From NCBI GenBank assembly GCA_022925895.1, contig JAKSYS010000530.1, forward strand, positions 1 through 43,682: a stretch of DNA of 43,682 nucleotides, written 5' to 3'. The stretch comes from Fragilaria crotonensis (taxonomy: Eukaryota > Bacillariophyta > Fragilariophyceae > Fragilariales > Fragilariaceae). Positions 10,330 through 19,705 of the stretch are shown one piece after another. Every line of letters begins with the position of its first letter. The stretch's first letter is position 1. The position numbers and the translations under genes were made by a program. The notes beneath the pieces were generated by a model. The model had not been told where the DNA came from, did not search any database, and worked only from the letters and a program-made list of their open reading frames with translations.

Positions 10330-11341
10330 TTTTGTCAAAGCCTTTATGAAAAATGTGCTCAGATTGGGTGAAACAAGCTGCGCAGTACAAACTTCTTGAC
10401 GACGAGTACAGACGAGGAAGACGTCCCGGTTTTGCAGTCAACCAGAACGAGAGAGAGCAAGAAGAAAGTTAAGGAAAGGAAGAGTAAAAGTCCACGCGAT
10501 GACAGCGATGAAGAGGGTTCAACCACAATCCTAAGACCCGACGATGAACGAAGACGGCGACGTCAGCAACAAGAACAAGAATCTGGGTTGACAAAAGAGG
10601 AGCAAGCAAAATTAGATTGCGAACGTGATCTACAAGAGCGTGACGAGTTCGTTAAGCGCATGTTGGCAAAGGAGAAATCAAACACGAAAGTGAAGACTGA
10701 AATAACAGCAGAGAAAGCGCAACGACAGGTAGACATGGAGCAGCGCCTTCTAAGGGGTGAAACTGTTGTAACTGACACACACTGGTGAAACCATGACGAT
10801 GGAGAAGTTGCGTGAACAAAGTCGTCCAGCTTTCTGAAAAAGCGAGAAGAGCGAGAAATCACCTTGCTGGAACAGGAATTGGCGGAAGACTAAGAACTCT
10901 TTTGAGGTGTGAAGCTCACAAAAGCTGAAAAACAACGTCGGCAACTAGGTAGGGAGATACTGCGCATGGCCAAGGAAAAGAAGGGCGACGATGAGAACAA
11001 GAATGATGATTTCTACAGACTGCCAGATGAATTCAACGAAAGAGCCAGTAAGTCCGAACAGGTCTGAGCGCTCTTAACTTCCCGATACGTTGAGAGCAAG
11101 GGAGAAAAGATGGAGCAGGAGCTTTGGGAGGAGTCACAGACCCTCAAGGCCGGAGCTTTGACGACGAATCAGAAAAAGCAGAAAAATGACGAAAAGGAGT
11201 ACGAACTCGTCTTCGTTGTGCAAGATACTCAAAAAGGCTACGATCACCGTGATTAAATGCATCGTAGACTCCAAAACTTGGACCAGGAATCCCGGAGCAC
11301 GTATGTTCAACTACGACGTCATGAGTTGGAGGTATTGTTGT
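10330..11341 (+). pseudogene. N-terminal fragment of a Prp2/DHX16-like DEAH splicing helicase
   Basis: The protein text follows the non-catalytic N-terminus of Prp2/DHX16. An Arg/Lys/Glu-rich start is followed by ERDLQERDEFVKRMLAKEKS, a frameshift near 10790, then FLKKREEREITLLEQELAED and GVKLTKAEKQRRQLGREILR. FYRLPDEFNERASKSEQV and EQELWEESQTLKAGAL come next. In-frame stops interrupt it: TAA and TGA around 10890-10900, TGA near 11066, TAA near 11255. It ends before the helicase core, so no ATP-binding motif is present. In the family this segment binds spliceosome partners; here it cannot make an active enzyme. The stops are substitutions, so this is genuine decay and not only indel error. 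Confidence 0.6.
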
Positions 11342-11990
11342 GAATCGTGATCTTACTCGATGTTCTTTGTTACAGCCACTCCACATTTCGATTGAGGGAC
11401 CGACAACGGAAGCCTGTGAGAATGCCGAACAGCTAGTTGAGGCTCCCTTCGTTGCTAACGCAGACCAGGCCGAGACCATGGTGGACGATGCGCCTTCTTC
11501 GACGGTTTCGGCTCCTACTGCTGTTAATGGTGCTTGTGCAGAGTGGATGGGTACAAGCCAGCACCCGTGGCCAGTTTCACTCACAATGCCGGCATGGCGG
11601 TCGGAGGTACTCTCTTGGAGGAACAAATTGGTGTCCCGAATGAAATTGTGGGTTCAATTCTTGGGAGAGGAGGTGAATCCATTGCGTCCATGCAAGCGAG
11701 AGCCGCAAGGTTCAGATTCAAAAGAAAACGAGATGCAACCAGGTCAGACGCAGCGTGTGATTACCCTTCAAGCTGCTACCAAGGAGGCGATTGATCAGTG
11801 TCGATCCATTATTCAAAGCATGGTAAACGAGCGAACGCAGACCACCTCTACAGACATGCCCTTTGAAAATAACTCCCAAGAGTCTGGGCTTCAAGAAGCA
11901 CTTTAGGCTGGTCACGTTGTTGTGACTGTGGCTGTCCCAGATACCGATGTAGGACTGATCATTGGCAAGGCTGGATCTACCATCAAGGAT

Positions 11991-12418
11991 ATTCAGGATC
12001 GTAGTGGTGCCAACATTCAAATCCCTCAAAGTGGTGATGTTGCCAACCCGAACATTCGAACTGTGGCTATCACTCATCCGCACGTAGAAGGAGCTAGATT
12101 CAGGATCGTAGTGGTGCCAACATTCAAATCCCACAAAGTGGTGATGCTGGCAACCCGAACATTCGAACTGTGGCTATCACTCATCCGCACGTAGAAGGAG
12201 CTAGATTCAGGATCGTAGTGGTGCCAACATTCAAATCCCACAAAGTGGTGATGCTGGCAACCCGAACATTCGAACTGTGGCTATCACTCATCCGCACGTA
12301 GAAGGAGCTAGATTCAGGATCGTAGTGGTGCCAACATTCAAATCCCACAAAGTGGTGATGCTGGCAACCCGAACATTCGAACTGTGGCTATCAGTCATCC
12401 GCACATAGAAGGAGCTAG
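11991..12418 (+). repeat. Four tandem copies of a 107-bp coding unit
   Basis: Units begin at 11991, 12098, 12205 and 12312 with ATTCAGGATCGTAGTGGTGC and end with CGCACGTAGAAGGAGCTAG. They differ by only a few substitutions. The unit encodes the middle of KH2 in its first frame. Because 107 is not a multiple of three, each copy shifts the frame, and a TAG in copy 2 stops translation at 12192-12194. Three extra copies add 321 bp, so the last copy is back in the original frame. Confidence 0.9.
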
Positions 12419-12507
12419 ATTGGCCAAGCAGATGATCGAAGATATCTTGGTTTCAAAGCGACATTAGGCTCCACATATTACAATCCAGGTAGAGATTCCG
12501 AACAAAG

Positions 12508-12573
12508 GTGAGTTTGGCTGGTGCAAAGGCGCATGCAGCATACCTATTTCGTAGCTAACGCTGCTTTTTTCAG
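12508..12573 (+). other. Intron in the KH-protein copy
   Basis: GTGAGT donor and a T-rich TTTTTTCAG acceptor. Splicing joins the frames into NK-DVGMCIGRAG. Its presence shows the copy came from genomic DNA and is not a processed retrocopy. Confidence 0.7.
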
Positions 12574-13553
12574 ATGTTGGAATGTGCATCGGTCGTGCTG
12601 GATGTGTTATTCAGGAGATGCAGAACCAGTGGGGTACCAAGATCCAGATTCCATCCTTTTGACCCCAGGTATGCTCACTCGTATTGCAACCGTGACTGGG
12701 CCTGCCGATGGATGTGAACGCGTCAAGCAAACGATTGAGCGTATTGTGCTGGAACAGTCATCCCAATCGGTAATGTCTGGGACGGGACCCCAAGCTCATG
12801 TTCAGTACGGTCATGGATATGCTGGAGCAGGGCAGCAGAACGGACAAGGGATGGGCGGGTATGACGTTGGCGGTAGTGGTGCTTATGGCGCTGTGCAGCA
12901 ACAAGGGTATGGCAATCAACAGTCTCAGGTTGGAAGTCAAGGTTATTCAAAGGAGTGGGCAGCATACTATGCAGCGCAGGCAGCTGCAACTGCTTAGAGC
13001 AATCACGGGGTAGTCGATGCTCAAGTCGTTTCTCATGCAGCTCCAGTTGCGGCTCCGGCGCCAGCTCAAGCTCAAACAACGCTGGATACATACCACGAGG
13101 AAGTCTTTCGCTATCCCTTCTACTACGGCGAAGAGGCGGCTAGAGCTTATTATGGTGCTTGGAGTCCTCCGCTCGGAACTCCAAATCGATACGGTGTTAA
13201 TTCGAATGGAATTACACCTGCTCCGGCACCAGCTCCAGCGTACGAGGATCCAGTTCAACAGGCTCCAGCGCCAGCGGCCGCCAGTTATGTGTCAGCGCCG
13301 GCGACCGCCAGTCAGGTGTCTGCGCCGGTGGCTATGCCAGTGAATGTGAGCGACTCGTGTCGCCGTGGAGTTTCAAACCTTCCGGCCTGTATGACGAAGG
13401 ATTGAAAAGGTACATTTGGACTTGCTGTAACATTCTAACAAATGGGAGTATTCATGTAATGCAATTTAACTTTTTCCTATTCGCGTTTGAATCTTACAGC
13501 CCCGGTTGCTCCTGAGTACCTCCGAACAGAGTCGAGCCAAGCGCAACATTGCT

Positions 13554-13919
13554 GAGCGTTGTAATGTGTGTGTACTTTCAATGGTGTCAATTGATGTCTG
13601 TTTCATGTAGTCCGGCGATCACAAAATCTGCCGCGCCATGTAGTGATCGGGTATCACATGCTTTTCGGATGATGTACCAATGTGGTTGGTTTGACGATGG
13701 CATTAAATCGAACAACGCGCACACCCTTCTCACGATCCATGCTACAAATCTGTCTCCTCGGTCATTTGCTGGAGAATAGCGTCGAGTTGCGTCGTTTCCT
13801 GCGTCTCACTGAGGTTGTTGTCGACGGCTCACCCGGGCCTTCATCTTCGACATAATCACAAGCGTTGGTCGCACAAGTTAATCAACAATATAACCACTAT
13901 CCTTGCAACAACAAAAGGA
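13554..13919. other. Degenerate sequence downstream of KH copy
   Basis: Short open pieces occur on the plus strand (for example NNAHTLLTIHATNLSPRSFA near 13715-13780, followed by stops) without a recognisable family. It may be one more gene fragment. Confidence 0.25.
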
Positions 13920-14411
13920 GCCATTGCTTTCCTACTTCTTCACCACTCGGGTCATGCAGTAATGCCGCGAAATCATTCGTCCTCGGCTTCGCTCATACGC
14001 ATACGTTTTGCAGCAACGTGGGATCCATTGTCGTAGTGCAATCGATCAATTTCCTGATCATGAGTTCCGGATGCCTCGTCCTCTTCAACCCCGCTGTCTT
14101 CTGCAAACTAGATTTAATGCCAACGTCTGAACTTCCATCATGGTTGTCCTCTTCTTCCACTTCGTCGTCATGTTTGCTCTCCTCTCCTTTGAATCTTCTT
14201 CTTCTGAAGCGTTGTCCTCAGCCTAGGAAAGCATTGTTGACATTGCAAGAGGGAGACAGGTGGATCGACGCCAAGTAAGCAAATTTGAGCACACTGTGTG
14301 ATCTACCTCCCCCGCCTCACCATCATCATCTTCTTCGTCGTCATTCTCTGGCGGTTCGTCTTTCGTCTCGTCTCTTTCCTCGTCGCTATTATCATCCTCT
14401 TCCTCTCCCAT
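13920..14411 (-). pseudogene. Decayed acidic protein fragment
   Basis: On the minus strand a strongly acidic opening (MGEEEDDNSDEERDETKDEP, 14411 downwards) is followed in other frames by EDNASEEEDSKERR and SGVEEDEASGTHDQEIDRLH. Next comes DNGSHVAAKRMRMSEAE and, after a TGA near 13970, DFAALLHDPSGEEVGKQW. Frame changes and stops break it. No family is recognised. It is the last recognisable fragment of the block. Confidence 0.35.
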
Positions 14412-14984
14412 ACCTTCTACTTGAAGACCTCATCGTAGACACTTGACTTGAAATGTTCCAAAGGCACTCCTTCATAGTCATAATTCCCCGTTGGTGTGCA
14501 ATTGAATTCTTTTAGAGGAAAGATTTTTCTTATTGGCAATCCCGCGCGCCTCATTGCAGATCAACGGCAGGGTGCCTGTATTTTTCGATTCGTCCTCGGA
14601 GAATTGTAACTCGGTGGTAAGTTGTTTGTTTTCATCGAGGAAGAGCGCTTACATCTTGCTTTGCAGGTTGGCAATTTGTCGATTGAGCTCCTAGTTGTCC
14701 GTAGTTGGCACACCACTAGAGCTACTATAGAGCCGGTCGTGCTGCTGTAAGCCAAACGGCATGCATCTTCGATCCAAAGAATGCTGTCGACCAACGACAT
14801 CGATGTTTAAAAAATCAAGTCTTGAATCAGATAACAAACATTACTGAACAGGGCGACACGACGCATACACCGTCGCAAGAGGAGAGCATGAACAATGTGA
14901 GACAAAATAGTACAGATATTTATGTGAAGTGTTTCTTGGAAAACGACGACGAATGAAGAAGAAAATGTGCAAATGCTACACACG

Positions 14985-15060
14985 AAGAAGTTCGGAAGCA
15001 AGCGTCTTCGAGCGAAGAAGGTTTTCCTTACCATCTTCGTTTCTAAGAAGGTTTTGGAAA
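14985..15060. repeat. R2 short repeat cluster, right copy
   Basis: CACGAAGAAGTTCGGAAG, CGTCTTCGAGCGAAGAAGG with TTTT, and CTAAGAAGGTTTTGG repeat the words of the cluster at 5840-5945 in the same orientation. Confidence 0.5.
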
Positions 15061-15325
15061 CGCGCAGGCCAAGCTCATGCGCGCGAGTCAGACTTTCTCC
15101 GAATTCTCTTTTATAAAAGTAATCGTTGTGAATAATGAGTTAAAATATATTTAACGGTGAAAACGGTTATCTCTAACCCCAGTAAGAAGGATTTCCGCAT
15201 GTCCCTGGTGCATGCATACAAGTTCTCTCTACTCTCCCTACTCCATGCTTGTACTCAGTATCGTCTACTTTGCCATCGATTTTGTTGCACATTACACGCA
15301 GACACGTGCGCTCCTCGCAACGAAG

Positions 15326-15395
15326 GAGAACCCGGAAAATCAAACAGAAAGTCGATTTTCGGGTAACAAAATGATTCGTATGAGAATATTTTAAT
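15326..15395. repeat. R1 dispersed repeat, copy 3
   Basis: GAGAACCCGGAAAATCAAAC then AGAAAGTCGATTTTCGGGTAACAAAATGATTCG. Closest to the copies at 4616 and 5536, same orientation. Confidence 0.5.
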
Positions 15396-15628
15396 AAATT
15401 CTCTGCACCGACAATCCCGATATCCTGTATGCATACTCGCGCACGTACTCGTAGTGCACATGTACAAAGTAGTATGGAACTCATGGAGTATTGAGTGTAT
15501 GGAGAATATAGTAGTGCTGCGTTACTTTGTATGCATAATGCATACGTATGTGCATATGTGAGAGATTGAATGATTTCGTTCGCGAACCCATATGTCACAC
15601 AATTGCACGTATGATGTTTGCAATGTTC

Positions 15629-15636
15629 TGACGTCA
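15629..15636. promoter_or_regulatory. TGACGTCA (CRE-type bZIP site) upstream of the peroxiredoxin
   Basis: A perfect 8-bp CRE palindrome about 290 bp before the peroxiredoxin ATG. In Phaeodactylum TGACGT/ACGTCA are known CO2/cAMP-responsive elements bound by bZIP factors. Use here is inferred. Confidence 0.3.
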
Positions 15637-15745
15637 GCGTTCCCGTAGAAAATATACATACACACTACGAGAGTATACATATTAGTATGTATCCTGGAGA
15701 ACCAGGTATGCATAGTCATATGTACTACCGGTTGTACAATACTTT

Positions 15746-15766
15746 TACCTGGTACTGTACCAGGTA
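15746..15766. repeat. GTAC palindrome (10-bp arms)
   Basis: TACCTGGTAC-T-GTACCAGGTA, perfect arms with a one-base centre. A strong member of the dispersed GTACCTGGTAC family. Confidence 0.8.
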
Positions 15767-15925
15767 TGTACGATATTCCATATGTCCACATTCCATTCTG
15801 GATTCTGGCAAAGACGCCAAGGGATCGTTGATATTCTCTGAAATGCATCTGACTGTCTTGTGAACATATCTACTAGACTATACGTCGTATTTAGCTTGTG
15901 CTCCAAGTACAATTCTTATCTCATC

Positions 15926-16510
15926 ATGTTCCTCCCACAGCGCCTGCTCTCCATCACCAAAACGCGGACAACGTTTATGACGATGCGTTCTATTACCATT
16001 GGATCGGACCTCAAGACTTGCGAGGCGACCTGGCAGAAGGCTCGTCCCTGGTACAACAGCGCCGAGGAAGGACTGAACACGGCAGTAGACAACGTCCAAA
16101 CCATGAAAGATGTCTTTGCTGGAAAGACGGTGGCCGTCTTTGGTGTTCCAGCTCCCTTCACCGGCACGTGCACGCACGCGCACTATCCACCCTACAAGAG
16201 GTTGGCGGACGATTTTCTCGCTGCCGGTGTCGATAAAATCCTTTGTTACTCCGTCTCGGATCCGTATGCCATGCACGGGTGGGCCAAGACCATGGGCAAC
16301 GATTTTGACAAGATTCAGTTTGTGGCAGATGTGGATGCTTTGTGGGCAAAGGAAATGGCCTTGGATCATGATTACTCAGGAGTGTCGCTGAGTGTTCGTT
16401 CCAAACGATTCTCCATGGTGGTGAAAGATGGCATTGTCAAATCATTTCATCTTGTGGGCGAAGCCGAGAAAGACGCTGATGTCTTGTTAGAGGACGTCAA
16501 GCAGTTGTAA
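15926..16510 (+). CDS. Peroxiredoxin, Prx5/AhpE-like thiol peroxidase
   Basis: Intact 194-residue protein from the only suitable ATG. It reduces hydrogen and alkyl peroxides through a peroxidatic cysteine. FGVPAPFTGTCTHAHYPPY (about residues 72-90) holds the T..C catalytic motif, with Cys82 as the peroxidatic residue and Pro75/Thr79 preceding it. DKILCYSVSDPYAMHGWAK follows as in the Prx5 subfamily. Cys107 lies where many Prx5 proteins have a non-catalytic Cys. I see no clear C-terminal resolving Cys, so a one-Cys mechanism is likely. The first 26 residues are basic and hydroxylated with no acidic residue, suggesting mitochondrial or other organelle targeting. It sits 3' to 3' with the rhomboid gene; the stops are 77 bp apart. 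Confidence 0.85.
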   Translation: MFLPQRLLSITKTRTTFMTMRSITIGSDLKTCEATWQKARPWYNSAEEGLNTAVDNVQTMKDVFAGKTVAVFGVPAPFTGTCTHAHYPPYKRLADDFLAAGVDKILCYSVSDPYAMHGWAKTMGNDFDKIQFVADVDALWAKEMALDHDYSGVSLSVRSKRFSMVVKDGIVKSFHLVGEAEKDADVLLEDVKQL

Positions 16511-16587
16511 CTCCATTCATTATTGCAACGATTTTGGCTATTACGCAGAGTTAGCGTCTGGGTAAGGTTTCTATGCGCGCTAGAGCG

Positions 16588-18007
16588 TCAGTGCCAATTC
16601 ACAGAATGCATCCATTCTATCCTCCTCCTCCTCCTCGCATGCATCGGCACTCGTAGTCTTCGTAAAACTGTTGATAATAACCACACGTCTCTCAATTCTT
16701 CAGCTGGATCCACAGCGCCACTGTACATGTATACGAATGCCGCTCCAAACGATGCCACCGCTACTACTACACCGACAACGAACCATAGAATACGCCACAC
16801 CATAGTCTTGATAGAGCAGGAGAAAATGGGAATGCCAACAACCACTCCTGCCACGAGCCCTCCCAAGTGAGCAGCCCAATCCACTAGAGCATTCCAGCAG
16901 GGGTCCTCTTGTTAGTGCATGACAATTCATCATAGACATGTACTGCACAACCACAAATCGCAACTCAACGTACCAAACGGAATGAATGAAAAAGCCATCA
17001 CCAGGGTCACAGCGCAGAGTGTTCCACCCAACTGTTCTTTGCGTACTGACGCCGCCACCTTGGCCTGGGGTGTCTTTGTTGATTCGCAGGCACGACAAAG
17101 GACTTCGGCTAGCTTTCCACCAAATAATCCCATGACAGCACCACTGGATCCAACAGAAACGGAGTTGGGCATGAAAATAACGGACAAGGTGGAGGACCCG
17201 ATCGCTGACGTTAAATAAATCACAAGCCAATTAGCTGATCCCCATTCGCGTTCGAAAAAGGCCCTGTTTCCAACTGGACTGCAATGTTACAAAGCAAGTG
17301 AATGACACCGGCGTGTAGTAAAATCGGGGTCAGCAATCGCCAAAATTCACCATCGTCCAAAATGTTGACGGCATTCTTGCCACCCCATTCTGACAATGCG
17401 TCTGTTGTTGAGAATAAGAAAGCGCCCAAGTCAGATTAGACGTTTTGGTCAGTATTTTGACGTATACAATATGTAATAGCTTTTTGCGGCAAATGGAATC
17501 GTTCCAGAACAACTCACCTGGATATGGCCCGACCATGGGATTAACATTGATGGGAGCGACCCCACATCGAGCCATCATGATGATCAAAATGACTGTCTGG
17601 GCCAAAGAAAAGAGAATGGCTAAGTATCCGTATGATTGTTTGACAATGTAAACCTCTTCTTCCAACTCATCGAACGCTTCCGAATCAACTCCAAACGAAG
17701 ATGGTTGTTTTTGATAGTGCGGTTTCGAATGCAAGGGATCTTGCATCTGTTCGTAATCCGTCGCTGCCGTGGCGGTAGGGTTCGACATGATTTCACGGCG
17801 GCTGGTGGATTTGAGATGTGCCAACCAAGCCTGTTGCCGATCGGTTCGCGCCACACGTTTCTTTCGTTCGAAAGTGTTGTTGCGCTTGCGATTGAACTGT
17901 TTGGGGAAGTAGAAGCAGCCGCAATTGCTGTTGCTGTAGCTGCTGTTGTTGCTGTCGCTGTTGGCTTTATTGTTGTGGAGTACTGGTATGTTGCTGAACG
18001 ATGGCAT
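16588..18007 (-). CDS. Rhomboid-family intramembrane serine protease, three exons
   Basis: The exons are about 18007-17518, 17401-16974 and 16883-16588. Introns of 116 bp (GTGAGT..ACAACAG) and 90 bp (GTACGT..CTCTAG) rejoin the frame. The catalytic serine lies in VGSSGAVMGLFGG and the histidine in VDWAAHLGGLVAG, together the rhomboid dyad. EFWRLLTPILLHAGVIHLL matches the conserved W-R-..-F/L-H-....H-L..N loop and helix. An acidic, Asn/Ser-rich N-terminus precedes the first membrane helix (YLAILFSLAQTVILIIMMA). Rhomboids cut membrane proteins within the bilayer. One base seems missing in a five-A run (17255-17259, plus strand): adding one restores LETGPF to a continuous frame. A second start at 17788 is possible. 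Confidence 0.75.
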
Positions 18008-18532
18008 ATACTCCGAGGACTTAGTCCTGTCAAGTAATTCGGCAGTTGTTTGTTGCGGGAATAATTGTTGGCAGCACAAAGCCTACGCAACGAAAAGGTG
18101 AGGGTGATGTGGAAGCGGAGAGGGCTGAGAGAGAATTGAAAGAGGTCGGATTACGGTTTCGCATGTGTCCATTACCACAATCCTGACCGATATTGAACGA
18201 TAAGGCAACGCTTGCCAGGTTTTAGTGTATGATTATTTTTATTCACTCACAAATTTGCCGTTGAGGAAATGGCGAGAGGCATTCACTATGAAACAATGTC
18301 ACAGTACCTGGTACTATGTACCTGGCACGAGTTTCCTTGTACTATGCTCTACGGTTGGCCCATACTACAGTACTAAATATTTCTGTACCAGGTACTCTAC
18401 TAGTAGTGCAGTACCATGATTACTGGAGCACTATTTTGTCACACTACCGGTAGAGCTAAAACAACCGTTATACAATGATACAGTAATCCAGTACTACAGT
18501 ATTCACAACTTTGCATCTATACTCCAGTACAG

Positions 18533-18556
18533 GTACCTTGTACAAGTACAAGGTAC
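18533..18556. repeat. GTAC palindrome (11-bp arms)
   Basis: GTACCTTGTAC-AA-GTACAAGGTAC, perfect arms, two-base centre. Confidence 0.85.
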
Positions 18557-18674
18557 TTTGTAGAGGAGTGCGAAACGTGTCTCTCGTCTCTCGTCATGGC
18601 CTGGTTGGTCCTCGACGTCCGTCCTTGAATGCTTGACAACCCTGACGCTTCATCACTCATCACCCTGACCCTTC

Positions 18675-18770
18675 GAGGTCCGGCAATGTACGATGTCCTA
18701 CTGCTTCGTATTAAGTTTATGCAGAAGCTACGTCGGATGTCATACAAGAAAAAAGATTTTGCCGGACCTC
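18675..18770. repeat. Inverted repeat, 12-bp perfect arms
   Basis: GAGGTCCGGCAA (18675-18686) pairs with TTGCCGGACCTC (18759-18770) across a 72-bp loop. It may be a transcript hairpin or the ends of a tiny insertion; no coding. Confidence 0.5.
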
Positions 18771-18949
18771 CTCCCCTTGGACACACACGCCATCATTTGA
18801 TTCTCTACAGTACTGGAGCACGCAAGTATATTCTACGGTACTAGACTACAAGCATTTCTGTAGACACATGTTACATCCAACATCCATCGTCAGAATTCGT
18901 AACATCAAAATCGCAGTCCATCACCACATAATCAAGATCCTGTCCAACA

Positions 18950-19705
18950 ATGAAGGTGCTCGCACTCCTGATCCACCTCCCTTTCATGGCTGTTGCCTTC
19001 CATTATCCAATAATGCGTACCAGGCTGCAACCCTCGTCAGCTTCATCGACGGTGCTGTATGCTGCTGATCGTCGCGACGTTTTGGCATCTTCAGCTGTTG
19101 CCCTCGTGTCGACATTCCTCCGACCACTTGATGACGCACGTGCCGACGACAATCTGAGTGGGAAAATAGTTCAATTCCAAGTTGCCAACCTCGACGATGG
19201 TTCCTCCGGAACCATCAAAATCCAATTGGAACCCGACTGGGCTCCCAAGGGCGTTGCACGGTTCGAAGAGCTCGTTTCGATTGGATTTTACCAAAACTGT
19301 CGCTTCTTCCGTGTCTTGCCCGGTTTCGTCGCGCAATTCGGGATCAACGGTGATCCGGCCATTCAGGCCAAGTGGAAATCAAATCCCATTACAGACGATC
19401 CCGTCCGGGTCGGCAATGATCGGGGGACTGTCGTCTTTGCGACGGCGGGCCCAAACACAAGGACGACGCAACTCTTTATCAACACTAATACAAGTGGCAA
19501 TGGATTTTTGGACAAGCAAGGATTCAGCCCAATCGGTAAAGTCATTGAGGGAATGGACTTGGTGGATAAGTTTTATGCAGGGTATGGCGAGGGTGCGCCG
19601 TCCGGACGAGGACCGAGTCAAGGCCTCTTGCAAGTCAAGGGGAATACCTATTTGGAAGAGGGGTTTCCAAAGTTGACATACATTACAGATGCTAAATTCT
19701 TGTAG
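18950..19705 (+). CDS. Cyclophilin-type peptidyl-prolyl isomerase, probably thylakoid lumen
   Basis: Intact 251-residue protein. The N-terminus is a hydrophobic signal peptide (MKVLALLIHLPFMAVAF) whose AVAF-HYP resembles the ASAFAP plastid motif, with Phe17 at the cleavage site. A Ser/Thr/Arg-rich transit stretch follows. Next come a twin arginine (RR, residues 40-41), a hydrophobic run and an ARA|DD cleavage site near residue 64, as in Tat signals for the thylakoid lumen. The mature part is a cyclophilin fold: GVARFEELVSIGFYQNCRFF with the active Arg, FVAQFGINGDP for the usual FM.QGGD, and TTQLFINTN. The usual catalytic-loop residues are partly changed (F for M, FGIN for GGD), so isomerase activity may be weak. 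Role: folding of plastid proteins. Confidence 0.8.
   Translation: MKVLALLIHLPFMAVAFHYPIMRTRLQPSSASSTVLYAADRRDVLASSAVALVSTFLRPLDDARADDNLSGKIVQFQVANLDDGSSGTIKIQLEPDWAPKGVARFEELVSIGFYQNCRFFRVLPGFVAQFGINGDPAIQAKWKSNPITDDPVRVGNDRGTVVFATAGPNTRTTQLFINTNTSGNGFLDKQGFSPIGKVIEGMDLVDKFYAGYGEGAPSGRGPSQGLLQVKGNTYLEEGFPKLTYITDAKFL

Larger units (their letters stand above)
11342..13553 (+). pseudogene. FUBP/KHSRP-like multi-KH RNA-binding protein, decayed copy
   Basis: Three KH-type modules are visible. KH1 is near 11590-11830 (IGVPNEIVGSILGRGGESIA), KH2 near 11920-12460 (VPDTDVGLIIGKAGSTIKDI) and KH3 after a 66-bp GT..AG intron at 12508-12573 (DVGMCIGRAGCVIQEM). Each keeps the GxxG loop that grips single-stranded nucleic acid. 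The tail is Gly/Gln-rich and has WAAYYAAQ and YYGEEAARAYYGAW, similar to the tyrosine motifs at the C-terminus of FUBP proteins. A second intron of about 100 bp (GTACAT..TTACAG) probably precedes a last exon near 13500. Damage includes frameshifts near 11540, 11705 and 11720, in-frame TAGs at 11904-11906, 12465-12467 and 12995-12997, and a fourfold 107-bp duplication inside KH2. The family regulates transcription and mRNA fate; this copy looks inactive. Confidence 0.65.
14412..15925. other. Intergenic, repeat-bearing
   Basis: No gene seen. It contains the right R2 cluster (14985-15060), an R1 copy (15326), a TGACGTCA site (15629-15636), GTAC palindromes at 15690-15775 and many ATGCATA/TATGCAT words at about 15425-15730. 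Confidence 0.45.
18008..18949. other. Intergenic, richest GTAC cluster
   Basis: No gene seen. 18300-18560 has many GTAC words, among them a perfect palindrome at 18533-18556 and GTACCAGGTAC at 18385-18395. A 12-bp inverted repeat pairs 18675-18686 with 18759-18770. The cyclophilin start follows. Confidence 0.5.

Noticed and set aside
11991-12418. 107-bp repeats acting as intron gain by tandem duplication
   Set aside because: That route needs an AGGT in the duplicated unit; none is present.
11342-13405. Reassigned TAG codon in this organism
   Set aside because: Intact genes here end at TAG (RGLE gene, plastid membrane protein), and the KH copy has frameshifts and a frame-breaking duplication as well.
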